IMG/VR virus record: IMGVR_UViG_3300014913_001094
Span: 27,454 to 91,453 of that record
Origin: a virus
Length of the DNA: 64,000 nt
Reading direction: 5' to 3' (one strand)
The position numbers were made by a program, and so were the translations under genes. The notes below the pieces were generated by a model. The model did not search any database. It was not told the DNA's origin and saw nothing but the letters and a program-made list of their open reading frames with translations. Shown here one piece after another: positions 27,301 to 40,376 of the stretch. The first letter of the stretch is position 1. Each line of letters opens with the position of its first letter.

Positions 27301-28280
27301 TAATAGTATCAAAAGGATGGTTAAAGCCATTGCTTGAAGAGTTAAAAGATGATGTTGGTTTTGCGAACCCATTGAGTAATTGCGACAAGGGATGGTTACA
27401 TAATTATGATCTTAAAGCAGGTGAAGTAAATCTGCTTCCTGGCGTTCATAAGCTAGGCGAGGTTGATCCATATGCAATTTATGATTTTAAATCTCCTTCT
27501 ACAAAAAGATATAAACGAGATTGGCTTCCTTTATACTGCACTTTAGCAACAAAAGAAGCTATTGAAAAAATAGGATATCTCGATGAAGAGTTTGAAACAG
27601 GAAGTGAAGATTTAGATTATTGTAAGAGAGCAGAAAAGCTTGGAATAAAATGTGCAGTAGCAGAAGATTCGTTTGTGTTTCATTTTGGAGGAGTGAGTCG
27701 CAAAGCACATGAAATGGAAGATCGTAGTGTTCATCAAGAAGAAGACACAAAGAATCAGAACAGAATTGGATTTAAATACAATCGTCCGCTCGTTGTAATC
27801 CAGTCAGGATTAGCCTATGAGGACTGGGATGCGAATACGTTAAGAGAAAAGGGTTGTGGTGGTAGTGAACTAGCTGCTTGTATGATGGCAGAAAATTTTG
27901 CTAAGCAGGGATACAGAGCGGTAGTATTTGCTCAAACAGGAAAACCGAAGCAGGTAATTAATCAAGTAGAGTGGTACGATCAAAGTGAGTGGTTGAATTT
28001 CATCGACATGAATCATATTAGTATCTGCGTTGTTTCGCGCTATGCAAACTATCTTGAAGATTCAATAAGAGCAGATCAGCTATGGCTCTGGACGCATGAT
28101 ATTTTTGCGATGTGTAGTAAGGTTGGAGATGTCGACTTAGTTCAAAAGAATTACGATAAGCTGACAGGAATTTTTGTATTATCCAAATGGCATGCCTGCT
28201 TTATGGCTGATTACCATGGGATATCAACAGAAAAGACATGGGTTACAGGAAATGGTATAAATTTGAAGGGAAGTGAATAA
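24396..28280 (+). CDS. Giant multi-module glycosyltransferase/methyltransferase
   Basis: A 1294-residue protein with at least five enzyme modules. Module 1 (about 1-230): GT2, opening VSICMIVKNEEEVLARCLKSL, metal site WLDGDDE. A TPR-like helical part follows (about 225-395). Module 2 (about 411-575): class I methyltransferase, LNLGSGNKRYKDY and WARVLKPGGELHLQIPD. Module 3 (about 577-890): GT-B-like, IRIGWLGQTCLESPQYR to YMALGLPTVVSP. Module 4 (about 900-1125): GT2, IIIPTYGKDDYLQACINS, CIMNDDV. Module 5 (about 1130-1294): only the N-half of a GT4, KGCGGSELAACMMAENFAKQG, ending GNGIN. The matching C-half is encoded by the next ORF. AGAGGAG site at the start. It may assemble several sugars plus a methyl cap processively. 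Confidence 0.88.
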   Translation: MTTVSICMIVKNEEEVLARCLKSLGNFPDQLVIVDTGSIDRTIEIAKEFGAEIHHFEWIRDFAKARNYSFSKATCDYVFWLDGDDEIAPEELEKLMTLKSNLTKDMYLMVYDYFQDADGNPKCDLWRERLVKRELGLKWRYPIHECIPMDQRPLETEQVPIRITHKRTEAGFASDLSRNIDILENAVRGDYADDPRVRYYLAKEIHDNRDFERASREYTKFLNMNAGWYEDKLYAQFKLAQCYYEMGCDKQRQVEKFEKQAREAKNSKKREQATRAANRRKKQVSIQHDNARKAAKQAIKSDSQFAEPYYVLGQLAMDEQDHDEAIYWFEKAFRPFPNVLSPIRRDFYTWMPALQLCVCHSNRGDYEQASYYNEQAAKENPQHSSIIHNTKYFAEKLEEKTQRKTPEGDISVKLNLGSGNKRYKDYTSCDLFPGAEVDEVFPLNDIPYEDQTVDAIHSEHSLEHLRHVDARSAIQEWARVLKPGGELHLQIPDLEECCRKYIEAVQNGDRRLQQWYMYTIFGIQKSQADEPDEGQIHYTGFNLAEILDLLKDADFIIDYYGKYDGHSTPSLEIRAVKAIGSIRIGWLGQTCLESPQYRIRTHHIDRWLRSRGYRTEISQKDQKYDTVIADNGTPYRTIQQYKKEGSRVILNLCEDYDTMLSKEEMKVEQRRYEVVDLIVCCSHALAEKLKKYNTVVIEDAVEVDFNLNCTYENKEQLTVGWIGMGGNVVHAERLRPLIEELGYKLVTIHEHDNADVKWDLNTWQQELAKCDMAIAPIDHHKQPSKSNNKLTTYMALGLPTVVSPLDAYKHVVDNGPSNYPFYIAYNDEGWKHCLACLGNVEHRREMGFDAKEKAKEYSLDAIGQKWVDVLIETDWMSDEDWDKLSVSSLERLYEDEDRAEQLVDIIIPTYGKDDYLQACINSIKTCTTDYPYNIIVVDSLKLGLNFSQAVNHGIRQSTASHVCIMNDDVIVSKGWLKPLLEELKDDVGFANPLSNCDKGWLHNYDLKAGEVNLLPGVHKLGEVDPYAIYDFKSPSTKRYKRDWLPLYCTLATKEAIEKIGYLDEEFETGSEDLDYCKRAEKLGIKCAVAEDSFVFHFGGVSRKAHEMEDRSVHQEEDTKNQNRIGFKYNRPLVVIQSGLAYEDWDANTLREKGCGGSELAACMMAENFAKQGYRAVVFAQTGKPKQVINQVEWYDQSEWLNFIDMNHISICVVSRYANYLEDSIRADQLWLWTHDIFAMCSKVGDVDLVQKNYDKLTGIFVLSKWHACFMADYHGISTEKTWVTGNGINLKGSE

Positions 28281-28885
28281 TGTCAATTGAGAATCCTAAA
28301 TTCATCTATTCCTCCTCTGCTGATAGAGGGCTCGATACACTTCTTTATTTATGGCAATTTATTCGTAAAGAGTTTCCAGAAGCAACCTTAGATGTTCTAT
28401 ACGGTTTTGAAAATTGGAAAAAGTCGATTCTTGCATCTGGAAATGAACAACAGAAGCAGTGGATGGAGTCAATTGAAGAAGGATTAAATCAACCTGGTGT
28501 CACCAACCATGGTCGTGTAAGTCAGGATGAGTTAGCTAAATACTGGCAACAGATGGATATATGGGCCTATCCAACAAGATTCACCGAGACATACTGCATA
28601 ACTGCGCTTGAGGCACAACTCTACAGAACAGCAATTGTCACAACTCGTCTTGCTGGTCTTATTGATACAGTTGGTGATCGTGGTATCTTGATTGATGGAG
28701 ATGCTTATACTAAAGAATATCGTGAACAATTTCTCAGTGAAGTTTTTGCAATTTTGCGTGATGATGAGCGTAGAGAAGTTATGTTAGATAAAGCAGAAAA
28801 ATGTGCCAAAAAACTAACATGGTCAAATCGTGCAAAAGAATGGACTGATGTATTTAAACAAAATGGTCTAACTTTTCCGAAATAG
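28280..28885 (+). CDS. C-terminal half of a split GT4 glycosyltransferase
   Basis: A 201-residue protein that looks like the donor-binding half of a GT-B enzyme: FIYSSSADRGLDTLLYLW at the start, VLYGFENW, and the donor-site segment TYCITALEAQLYRTAIVTTRLAGL near 115. Its ATG shares a base with the TAA of the giant gene (TAATG), and a weak GAAGGGA site lies upstream. Aligned against the usual GT4 layout, it continues directly from the last residues of the preceding protein. It may be translated by reinitiation and pair with that protein. A single-base change at the junction would fuse the two. Confidence 0.82.
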   Translation: MSIENPKFIYSSSADRGLDTLLYLWQFIRKEFPEATLDVLYGFENWKKSILASGNEQQKQWMESIEEGLNQPGVTNHGRVSQDELAKYWQQMDIWAYPTRFTETYCITALEAQLYRTAIVTTRLAGLIDTVGDRGILIDGDAYTKEYREQFLSEVFAILRDDERREVMLDKAEKCAKKLTWSNRAKEWTDVFKQNGLTFPK

Positions 28886-28892
28886 AGGATTT

Positions 28893-29189
28893 ATGAACCT
28901 AGATAGATATCAAAAGCTATTCGAAAGATTTTATGAACAATTCGGAGAAGTAAGGGATGATAGTCCTTTAGAAATACGATACAATCACCTGCTCGGTCAA
29001 GTAGATATCCTAGGAAAGTTTTTATTAGAACATTTTGATCATGAGATTGGAGGAGGTCCTGATCCAGGTGGTGAAGGTGCCTGTGAATTAGTCGTAAGAC
29101 TGCTACAAGGTTGCAGAGCACCAGAACATAGGCTGTATCGTATCATTGGTCAACCCTTTTCTTGCCCTTGTTTTCCTGACCCCTCCTAA
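28893..29189 (+). CDS. Small hypothetical protein
   Basis: A 98-residue protein with an AGAGGA site. The first 55 residues are helical and acidic (DRYQKLFERFYEQFG), followed by a Gly/Pro linker (GGGPDPGGEG) and a C-terminal part with three Cys (GACELV, GCRAP, SCPCFP gives four in all). It ends the glycosyltransferase block, ahead of a 117-base gap that carries a candidate promoter. No family recognised. Confidence 0.5.
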   Translation: MNLDRYQKLFERFYEQFGEVRDDSPLEIRYNHLLGQVDILGKFLLEHFDHEIGGGPDPGGEGACELVVRLLQGCRAPEHRLYRIIGQPFSCPCFPDPS

Positions 29190-29224
29190 AAATCCTGTCT
29201 ATTTCACATCTTACCCTCCCAAAC

Positions 29225-29265
29225 CTATCGATTTTCTTCTCCTTAAATGAGGCTACACGTATAGT
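29225..29265 (+). promoter_or_regulatory. Candidate phage promoter element (motif copy B)
   Basis: CTATCGAT at 29225-29232 is followed by TTCTCCTTAA and, 27 bases after the box, by TATAGT at 29260-29265. This matches copy A at 7592-7632 in boxes, middle segment and spacing. It lies in the gap 29190-29306 and ends 41 bases before the ATG of the first giant collagen gene. Function is inferred. Confidence 0.45.
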
Positions 29266-29306
29266 CTGATTCCTTGTTTTAACAGCACCTGGATTCCGGA
29301 GATAAG

Positions 29307-34052
<4,746 letters not shown>

Positions 34053-34063
34053 GGGAACGATAA

Positions 34064-37000
34064 ATGGTGATCGGTCGCACAATAGATCTACGAAACAACA
34101 CAATAAGTGATATTCTGATAGAAGACTTAGGTGTCATTCTACCGGCAAACCTCACTTCCAATACCACTAATGTTGTAAGGATAACAGACTTTGTCCAAGC
34201 TGATACTCTTGATTTTTCACAAGATCTAAGAAGTCTCATTACCAGTGGGCAGGTGAGCGTAAACGGACACAATGGTACTGGAGACGGAACGGCTACGACT
34301 AATCTAGAAATAGCGGAGAGTCTTGATGAAGTTTCAATCACCACTATTCGTTCCTCTGCTGAAGATTTTGAACATCTTGATAAAGGAGGCCTAAGTCTCC
34401 TTGTAACAGGCGGACATTATAATGTTGGTGGAGTTCATGGGGTTGCACCTAGTACTACCTTAGTTCTTACTGATAACGCAACTAATTATATTTATGCTGA
34501 TCCTGTAGGTGGAACGATAGCCTTCAGTACAATTGGTTTTCCTGATAATTCAACACCTCTTTGGACAGCAACAACCTCCGGTGGAGATATAGATAGCACA
34601 TTCGATCATAGAACATTTGTAGTCCCTAATACCTCAGGTGAAACAGGTGTAGCAGGAACAACAGGTGTCCGTGGAGTAACAGGTCTCTTAGGTGAAACAG
34701 GACTAATAGGAGAGACAGGACTTCAAGGACTTCAAGGAACGACAGGCATTCGTGGAGTAACAGGTATCCTTGGTCAAACTGGTGTTCAAGGCGAACAAGG
34801 AACAACTGGAGTTCGTGGAGTAACAGGTATACTTGGTCAAACAGGAATCCAAGGTATCCAAGGTGACACAGGCGTCCAAGGTATCCAAGGTACTACGGGT
34901 GTAGTTGGAACAGCAGGAGACCAAGGCGAGACAGGAATCCAAGGAGACCAAGGTGACCAAGGTGAAACTGGAACTCAAGGTATCCAAGGAGACCAAGGCG
35001 ATACAGGCGTCCAAGGCCTTCAAGGAGACACTGGAGCACTAGGTAACACAGGACTCCAAGGAGCAGTAGGCGATCAAGGACAAACTGGTACACAAGGTAT
35101 CCAAGGTAACGTTGGTGACCAAGGTCAAACTGGTGTTCAAGGAATCCAAGGTAATCAAGGTAATACTGGTAATCAAGGTGATACAGGTGTTCAAGGTATC
35201 CAAGGGATAACGGGACTTGGTACAACTGGTCCAGAAGGACAAACAGGTACTCAAGGCATTCAAGGTACCCAAGGCGATCAAGGTGAAACTGGTGTAGAAG
35301 GACAAACTGGTCCCACTGGTGGAGTCGGAGCTCAAGGTAGCACAGGTCTTCGAGGTGAAACAGGTACTCAAGGCATCCAAGGCAACCAAGGTAACGTAGG
35401 TGCCCAAGGTGAAACAGGCCTTCAAGGCGTCGTAGGTGACGAAGGTCAAACAGGCATCCAAGGACAAACAGGAGCATTAGGTAATACAGGTGCTCAAGGA
35501 GTTCAGGGTAACCAAGGTAATCAAGGCGACCAAGGACAAACTGGTATTCAAGGTAATCAGGGTGCACAAGGTATAACTGGACTACAAGGTAACACAGGTA
35601 TCCAAGGTACCCAAGGAGACACTGGAGCACTGGGCAATACAGGTGCCCAAGGCGAAACAGGTCTCCAAGGTGTCCAAGGTAACCAAGGTACCCAAGGTGA
35701 CACTGGTACTCAAGGCGACCAAGGTGACACAGGTACTCAAGGTACTCAAGGAACAACAGGCGATCAAGGTGACACAGGTATCCAAGGTGAAACAGGAACA
35801 CAAGGTATCCAAGGTGACACAGGTACTCAAGGTATCCAAGGCGACACAGGTGTAGACGGAACAACCGGCGACCAAGGTGAAACAGGACTTCAGGGTGAAA
35901 CTGGTCTTCAAGGTATCATAGGTGATACAGGTACTCAAGGCATCCAAGGAGACACTGGAGCACTAGGTAACACAGGACTCCAAGGAACAGTAGGTGACGA
36001 AGGTCAAACTGGTATTCAAGGTATCCAAGGTAATGTTGGTGATGAGGGACAAACTGGTGTTCAAGGAGTTCAAGGCAATCAAGGTAACACTGGTGACCAA
36101 GGCGATACAGGTGTTCTAGGTCTTCAAGGTACCACAGGTGTTGGTGCAACTGGTCCAGCTGGTCCAGAAGGACAAACTGGTCCTCAAGGTACTCAAGGTG
36201 ACCAAGGTGACACAGGCGTAGAAGGACAAACTGGTCCCGTTGGTGGAGTCGGAGCTCAAGGAGAAACAGGTCCACAAGGATTAACAGGATTACTAGGTGA
36301 GACTGGTCCGTTACAGCAAGGTGAAACTGGCGTAGAAGGACAAACTGGCGTTCAAGGCGTCCAAGGTGACCAAGGTGAAACTGGAACTCAAGGTATCCAA
36401 GGTGATACAGGCATCCAAGGACAAACTGGTGCGCTAGGCAACACTGGTGTTCAAGGAGTTCAGGGTAACCAAGGTAATCAAGGCGACCAAGGACAAACTG
36501 GTATCCAAGGTAACCAAGGTACACAAGGTATAACTGGACTACAAGGTAACACAGGTATCCAAGGTATCCAAGGAGATACTGGTATCCAAGGAGACCAAGG
36601 AGACACAGGTACTCAAGGCATCCAAGGAGACCAAGGTGAAACAGGTACTCAAGGTATCCAAGGAGACCAAGGTGAAACAGGTACTCAAGGTATCCAAGGA
36701 GACCAAGGTGATCAAGGTGACACAGGCATCCAAGGTGACCAAGGTGAAACAGGTACTCAAGGTATTCAAGGTACCCAAGGCGATCAAGGTGAAACTGGTG
36801 CTCAAGGACAAACAGGCGCACTAGGTAATACAGGGGCTCAGGGTACTCAAGGTGACACAGGTACTCAAGGAATCCAAGGCGACCAAGGTGAAACAGGTAT
36901 TCAAGGCATCCAAGGAGACACTGGAGCACTAGGTAACACAGGACTCCAAGGAACAGCAGGCAACCAAGGACAAACTGGCGTTCAGGGTATCCAAGGTAAT

Positions 37001-38974
37001 GTTGGCGATGAAGGTCAAACTGGTGTTCAGGGAGTTCAAGGCAATCAAGGTAACACTGGTGACCAAGGTGGCACAGGTGTTCAAGGTACCCAAGGGATAA
37101 CAGGACTTGGTGCAACTGGTCCAGTTGGTTCAGAAGGACAAACAGGTACACAAGGTACTCAAGGTAACCAAGGCCTCCAAGGTGAAACTGGCGTAGAAGG
37201 ACAAACTGGTCCCGTTGGTGGAGTTGGAGCTCAAGGAGAAACTGGTACCCAAGGAATTCAAGGTACTCAAGGTGACCAGGGCAACACAGGTACTCAAGGA
37301 CAAACAGGTATCCAAGGAGTCCAAGGTGAAACAGGTCTTCAAGGTATCCAAGGCACTCAAGGCAATACTGGTGTTCAAGGAGTACAAGGCAATCAAGGTA
37401 ACCAAGGTAACCAAGGACAAACTGGTATCCAAGGTAACCAAGGTACACAAGGTATAACGGGATTACAAGGTAATACAGGTGTCCAAGGTGCTCAAGGTGA
37501 TACTGGAGCACTAGGTAATACTGGTGCCCTTGGAGAAACAGGTACTCAAGGCATCCAAGGCGACCAAGGCGACCAAGGCGACACAGGCATCCAAGGCGAC
37601 CAAGGCGACACTGGTACTCAAGGTATCCAAGGTATCCAAGGCGATCAAGGTGATACAGGTGCTCAAGGACAAACAGGTGCTCTAGGTAATACAGGTGCTC
37701 AAGGCATTCAAGGTGATACAGGTATCCAAGGTCAGACTGGTACACTAGGTAATACAGGTATCCAAGGCCTTCAAGGAGACACAGGCGCTCAAGGTCTCAC
37801 CGGTCTTCGAGGATTAACAGGTCTACGAGGTCCAACAGGCGTTCAAGGTCTCAGAGGAACAACAGGTGTTCAAGGTGTTATAGGTAATACAGGTATCCAA
37901 GGACCACAAGGACACACGGGTGCAAAAGGTGCCACCGGCTTCCAAGGAATAACAGGTCTCCAAGGACAAACCGGTATCCAAGGAATAACAGGCCTCCAAG
38001 GACAAACCGGTATTCAAGGACAAACCGGTATCCAAGGAGTCCAAGGACAAACAGGTCTCCAAGGTGAAACAGGTCTCCAAGGACAAACCGGTACTCAAGG
38101 TATCCAAGGCGACCAAGGTGGTACGGGTCTCCAAGGAGTTCAAGGTCAAACTGGTGCTCAAGGTCAAACTGGTACTCAAGGCAACCAAGGACAAACTGGT
38201 ACTCAAGGTACTCAAGGCGATCAAGGCGATCAAGGTGAAACTGGAGTACAAGGTCTCCAAGGCGAAACCGGAACCCAAGGTATTCAAGGCGACGAAGGAC
38301 AAACAGGCGTTCAAGGTGTTCAGGGTCTTCAAGGACAAACAGGTGTCCAAGGTATCCAAGGCATTCAAGGTGTCCAAGGCATTCAAGGTGAAACAGGTGT
38401 TCAAGGTATCCAAGGTGACCAAGGCAACCAAGGCAACCAAGGCGACCAAGGTGATACTGGTATCCAAGGACAAACAGGCATTCAAGGTGTCGAAGGACAA
38501 ACTGGTGCTCTTGGACTACAGGGATACACAGGAGTATCAGGTGAAACAGGTGTCCAAGGCATCACAGGATTAGTAGGAGAAACAGGCGCTGAAGGAGTCG
38601 GCAACACTGGCTACGGAACTGGTTCTGGAGGACTACAAGTAATTTGTTTTAGTGATACACGACCTAGTGGAGCGTCATATTTACCTATTGGAGACGCTAT
38701 CAATGCAAAAACAGGAGTACTGCTTCCTGTTGACGTCACTGTCCAATATATAACATGTAAATGGCAAAAAACACAGGACTTCTATGTACGTCTTCGACGA
38801 AACAATGACAGTATAAATATGTATTCATTAAACTGCACAGGAGAAGAGCAATCAGCCCTAGATGTAGGTATTTCGTACACAGCAGGTGATTTTTTACAAG
38901 TCTACTGTGATGAAGTAGACACAAGCATTAATGATCTAGTTGTTTCACTATGGTTCCAATTGGATAATAATTAA
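34064..38974 (+). CDS. Giant collagen-like fibre protein B
   Basis: A 1636-residue protein. Residues 1-60 carry the anchor-like module shared with 38985, 6415 and 6965 (NNTISDILIEDLGVILPAN, then FSQDLRSLITSGQVSVNG). Residues 60-190 form a beta-rich domain (LEHLDKGGLSLLVTGGHYNVG-type sequence, quoted in part). Gly-X-Y triplets fill about 192-1515, with Thr or Gln in most Y positions. One clear register break, GETGPLQQGETG, occurs near residue 747. The C-terminal 120 residues form a beta-rich cap with two Cys pairs (VICFSDTRPSGASYLPIGD). It starts 11 bases after protein A, so the two fibres are probably made in similar amounts. Confidence 0.85.
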   Translation: MVIGRTIDLRNNTISDILIEDLGVILPANLTSNTTNVVRITDFVQADTLDFSQDLRSLITSGQVSVNGHNGTGDGTATTNLEIAESLDEVSITTIRSSAEDFEHLDKGGLSLLVTGGHYNVGGVHGVAPSTTLVLTDNATNYIYADPVGGTIAFSTIGFPDNSTPLWTATTSGGDIDSTFDHRTFVVPNTSGETGVAGTTGVRGVTGLLGETGLIGETGLQGLQGTTGIRGVTGILGQTGVQGEQGTTGVRGVTGILGQTGIQGIQGDTGVQGIQGTTGVVGTAGDQGETGIQGDQGDQGETGTQGIQGDQGDTGVQGLQGDTGALGNTGLQGAVGDQGQTGTQGIQGNVGDQGQTGVQGIQGNQGNTGNQGDTGVQGIQGITGLGTTGPEGQTGTQGIQGTQGDQGETGVEGQTGPTGGVGAQGSTGLRGETGTQGIQGNQGNVGAQGETGLQGVVGDEGQTGIQGQTGALGNTGAQGVQGNQGNQGDQGQTGIQGNQGAQGITGLQGNTGIQGTQGDTGALGNTGAQGETGLQGVQGNQGTQGDTGTQGDQGDTGTQGTQGTTGDQGDTGIQGETGTQGIQGDTGTQGIQGDTGVDGTTGDQGETGLQGETGLQGIIGDTGTQGIQGDTGALGNTGLQGTVGDEGQTGIQGIQGNVGDEGQTGVQGVQGNQGNTGDQGDTGVLGLQGTTGVGATGPAGPEGQTGPQGTQGDQGDTGVEGQTGPVGGVGAQGETGPQGLTGLLGETGPLQQGETGVEGQTGVQGVQGDQGETGTQGIQGDTGIQGQTGALGNTGVQGVQGNQGNQGDQGQTGIQGNQGTQGITGLQGNTGIQGIQGDTGIQGDQGDTGTQGIQGDQGETGTQGIQGDQGETGTQGIQGDQGDQGDTGIQGDQGETGTQGIQGTQGDQGETGAQGQTGALGNTGAQGTQGDTGTQGIQGDQGETGIQGIQGDTGALGNTGLQGTAGNQGQTGVQGIQGNVGDEGQTGVQGVQGNQGNTGDQGGTGVQGTQGITGLGATGPVGSEGQTGTQGTQGNQGLQGETGVEGQTGPVGGVGAQGETGTQGIQGTQGDQGNTGTQGQTGIQGVQGETGLQGIQGTQGNTGVQGVQGNQGNQGNQGQTGIQGNQGTQGITGLQGNTGVQGAQGDTGALGNTGALGETGTQGIQGDQGDQGDTGIQGDQGDTGTQGIQGIQGDQGDTGAQGQTGALGNTGAQGIQGDTGIQGQTGTLGNTGIQGLQGDTGAQGLTGLRGLTGLRGPTGVQGLRGTTGVQGVIGNTGIQGPQGHTGAKGATGFQGITGLQGQTGIQGITGLQGQTGIQGQTGIQGVQGQTGLQGETGLQGQTGTQGIQGDQGGTGLQGVQGQTGAQGQTGTQGNQGQTGTQGTQGDQGDQGETGVQGLQGETGTQGIQGDEGQTGVQGVQGLQGQTGVQGIQGIQGVQGIQGETGVQGIQGDQGNQGNQGDQGDTGIQGQTGIQGVEGQTGALGLQGYTGVSGETGVQGITGLVGETGAEGVGNTGYGTGSGGLQVICFSDTRPSGASYLPIGDAINAKTGVLLPVDVTVQYITCKWQKTQDFYVRLRRNNDSINMYSLNCTGEEQSALDVGISYTAGDFLQVYCDEVDTSINDLVVSLWFQLDNN
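34638..38610 (+). repeat. Collagen-like repeat region B
   Basis: About 440 in-frame Gly-X-Y triplets encoded by short, highly similar units built on CAAGG(T/A), GACACAGG and GGAACTC-type blocks. The repeat composition also creates long artefactual ORFs on the opposite strand. Confidence 0.88.
35024..37790 (+). repeat. Three-copy higher-order repeat of about 925-965 bp inside fibre B
   Basis: The block beginning GGAGACACTGGAGCACTAGG starts at 35024, 35948 and 36914. Each copy then encodes the same order of sub-blocks: GLQG(A/T)(V/A)GD, GNVGD(Q/E)GQTG, a non-repetitive spacer near TTG-GPEGQTG, VGGVGAQG, and NQGNQG-GQTGIQGNQG. Periods are 924 and 966 bases, or 308 and 322 residues, both multiples of three. 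Confidence 0.8.
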
Positions 38975-38984
38975 GGAGTAATAA

Positions 38985-40154
38985 ATGGTAATTAGGATTG
39001 TAAAAAATAACACACCGAGTCCAGTAGTATTAAGCGACCTCGGTGGATTAACGGTTCCCGCTAGCGGACAACTTGATTTATATCTAGGCAATAGTTTAGA
39101 AGAATTAGCACAATCTGATGATCTCGCTATTTTTATTGGAGATGGAACACTCACATTAAATGTAGGTCAAGATGCTGATATTCCTTTTCCTCGCTCTCTT
39201 GATATTATTCGCAATATTCCACAGGTTTGCAGTACAACACATAATGATGCAAAATTAAATGTTGTATCAACCCCAAGACCAACAGGAACATTTTTTCATG
39301 CAACAGGTCGTGCTGATCATGTTCATGAAGGCGGCGATTTATCTCCTCGCTTTGGAGGCGGCAATCATTTTTATTTCCGTCATACCATTTATCAACATGG
39401 TCAAGACATAGAAGACGTGTTTGCTCCGCCAGGAGAGTTTATTAGTGGTGATCATTCAGGTGGACTATATTCAGATTACTGGATTAATCGAATGTATTTT
39501 GATGTTAAAACTGCGGAGAATGAAACACATTTATACGATGGCCTACTCTGTTGGGATATAGATACATCAGAACCAGCGATGGTAGCGCTAACAGTGGATA
39601 TTGTCACGATTCCATGTAATTTTGCGCCTTTTGCGGTTGCTCCTGGAACAGGAAACGCAATGTTAATGGGCGGCTATCTGGCAGTACCTCATCCAACTGG
39701 ACAAGGTGATTTTAATCTACCATTTGGTCAAACTGAAGAACAAACCCCTCAAGACATGAATATATTTGAATTTAAGCCTTCTTTATTGCAAGGAACTTAC
39801 AGTACTCCTGCTTTCTTTACTATTGAATATAATCTCACAACACATAAGTATTTTAATTTATTGCCTCGTGAAAATCCGTATGATAAGAGTCCTAACTTAG
39901 ATACTGGAAATCCTAATATAAAAAGAATGACTGGTAATTTCTTTGCTATAGAGATTCCAGTACATAATTTTGTTGAGAGCTTTGTTTTGATCAACAACAA
40001 TCCCTATATGTCAATTGGTTCTGGTGACCCAATTAGTCTAGGTGCTAATACAAGGATAAGAGCAACAGCAAAAACGATTATTGATGAGCATCATAGAAAT
40101 TCGGCATGGCAGATAGCGATGTTACTTAAAATGTATCGTATGCGTACCATATAG
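38985..40154 (+). CDS. Virion surface protein with anchor-like N-terminus
   Basis: A 389-residue protein with a strong AAGGAG site. Residues 1-60 are the anchor-like module (IVKNNTPSPVVLSDLGGL, LEELAQSDDLAIFIGDGTL). The large C-terminal domain (about 75-389) is beta-rich with conserved-looking HV-HEGGD, FYFRHTIYQHGQD and FFTIEYNLTTHKYF segments. No enzyme motif is evident, and I do not recognise the fold. Its place immediately after collagen fibre B, with the same kind of N-terminus, suggests that it docks on the same virion site and could be a receptor-binding or fibre-base protein. Confidence 0.6.
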   Translation: MVIRIVKNNTPSPVVLSDLGGLTVPASGQLDLYLGNSLEELAQSDDLAIFIGDGTLTLNVGQDADIPFPRSLDIIRNIPQVCSTTHNDAKLNVVSTPRPTGTFFHATGRADHVHEGGDLSPRFGGGNHFYFRHTIYQHGQDIEDVFAPPGEFISGDHSGGLYSDYWINRMYFDVKTAENETHLYDGLLCWDIDTSEPAMVALTVDIVTIPCNFAPFAVAPGTGNAMLMGGYLAVPHPTGQGDFNLPFGQTEEQTPQDMNIFEFKPSLLQGTYSTPAFFTIEYNLTTHKYFNLLPRENPYDKSPNLDTGNPNIKRMTGNFFAIEIPVHNFVESFVLINNNPYMSIGSGDPISLGANTRIRATAKTIIDEHHRNSAWQIAMLLKMYRMRTI

Positions 40155-40169
40155 AAAGGGGAACAATAA

Positions 40170-40373
40170 ATGAGTACTGAAAATGATCTTAAAAATGATC
40201 CTGAATATCAAAAGAAGAATGAAAAGAAGTTAAAAGAAATAAACAAAGCGAGAGACAGCAAAAAGCATTTCGAAGAAATAAGTCGTCTTATTCGACTTTG
40301 GAATAAAGATAGTACCTTTGATACGGGTGAAAGAATTTGGAAAGAACATATCGAACCGAAGTTAGGGGAATAA
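40170..40373 (+). CDS. Small charged helical protein
   Basis: A 67-residue protein of which more than 40% is Lys, Glu or Asp, with an AAAGGGGAA site. It is predicted to be one or two helices. No motif is recognised. It lies between the surface protein and an Ig-like protein, 3 bases before the latter, and is likely co-translated. Confidence 0.55.
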   Translation: MSTENDLKNDPEYQKKNEKKLKEINKARDSKKHFEEISRLIRLWNKDSTFDTGERIWKEHIEPKLGE

Positions 40374-40376
40374 AAA

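Noticed and set aside
28259-28280. A programmed -1 frameshift at AAATTTG joining the split GT4.
   Set aside because: The heptamer is in the right phase, but the target frame meets TGA at 28274-28276, so the fused product would not form there.
35916-37745. A 609-codon ORF on the - strand within collagen gene B, with several other long antisense ORFs (for example 34893-35864).
   Set aside because: They are by-products of the triplet repeat. The translation is a monotonous Leu/Tyr/Gly string, has no ribosome site, and the + strand ORF has clear domains at both ends.
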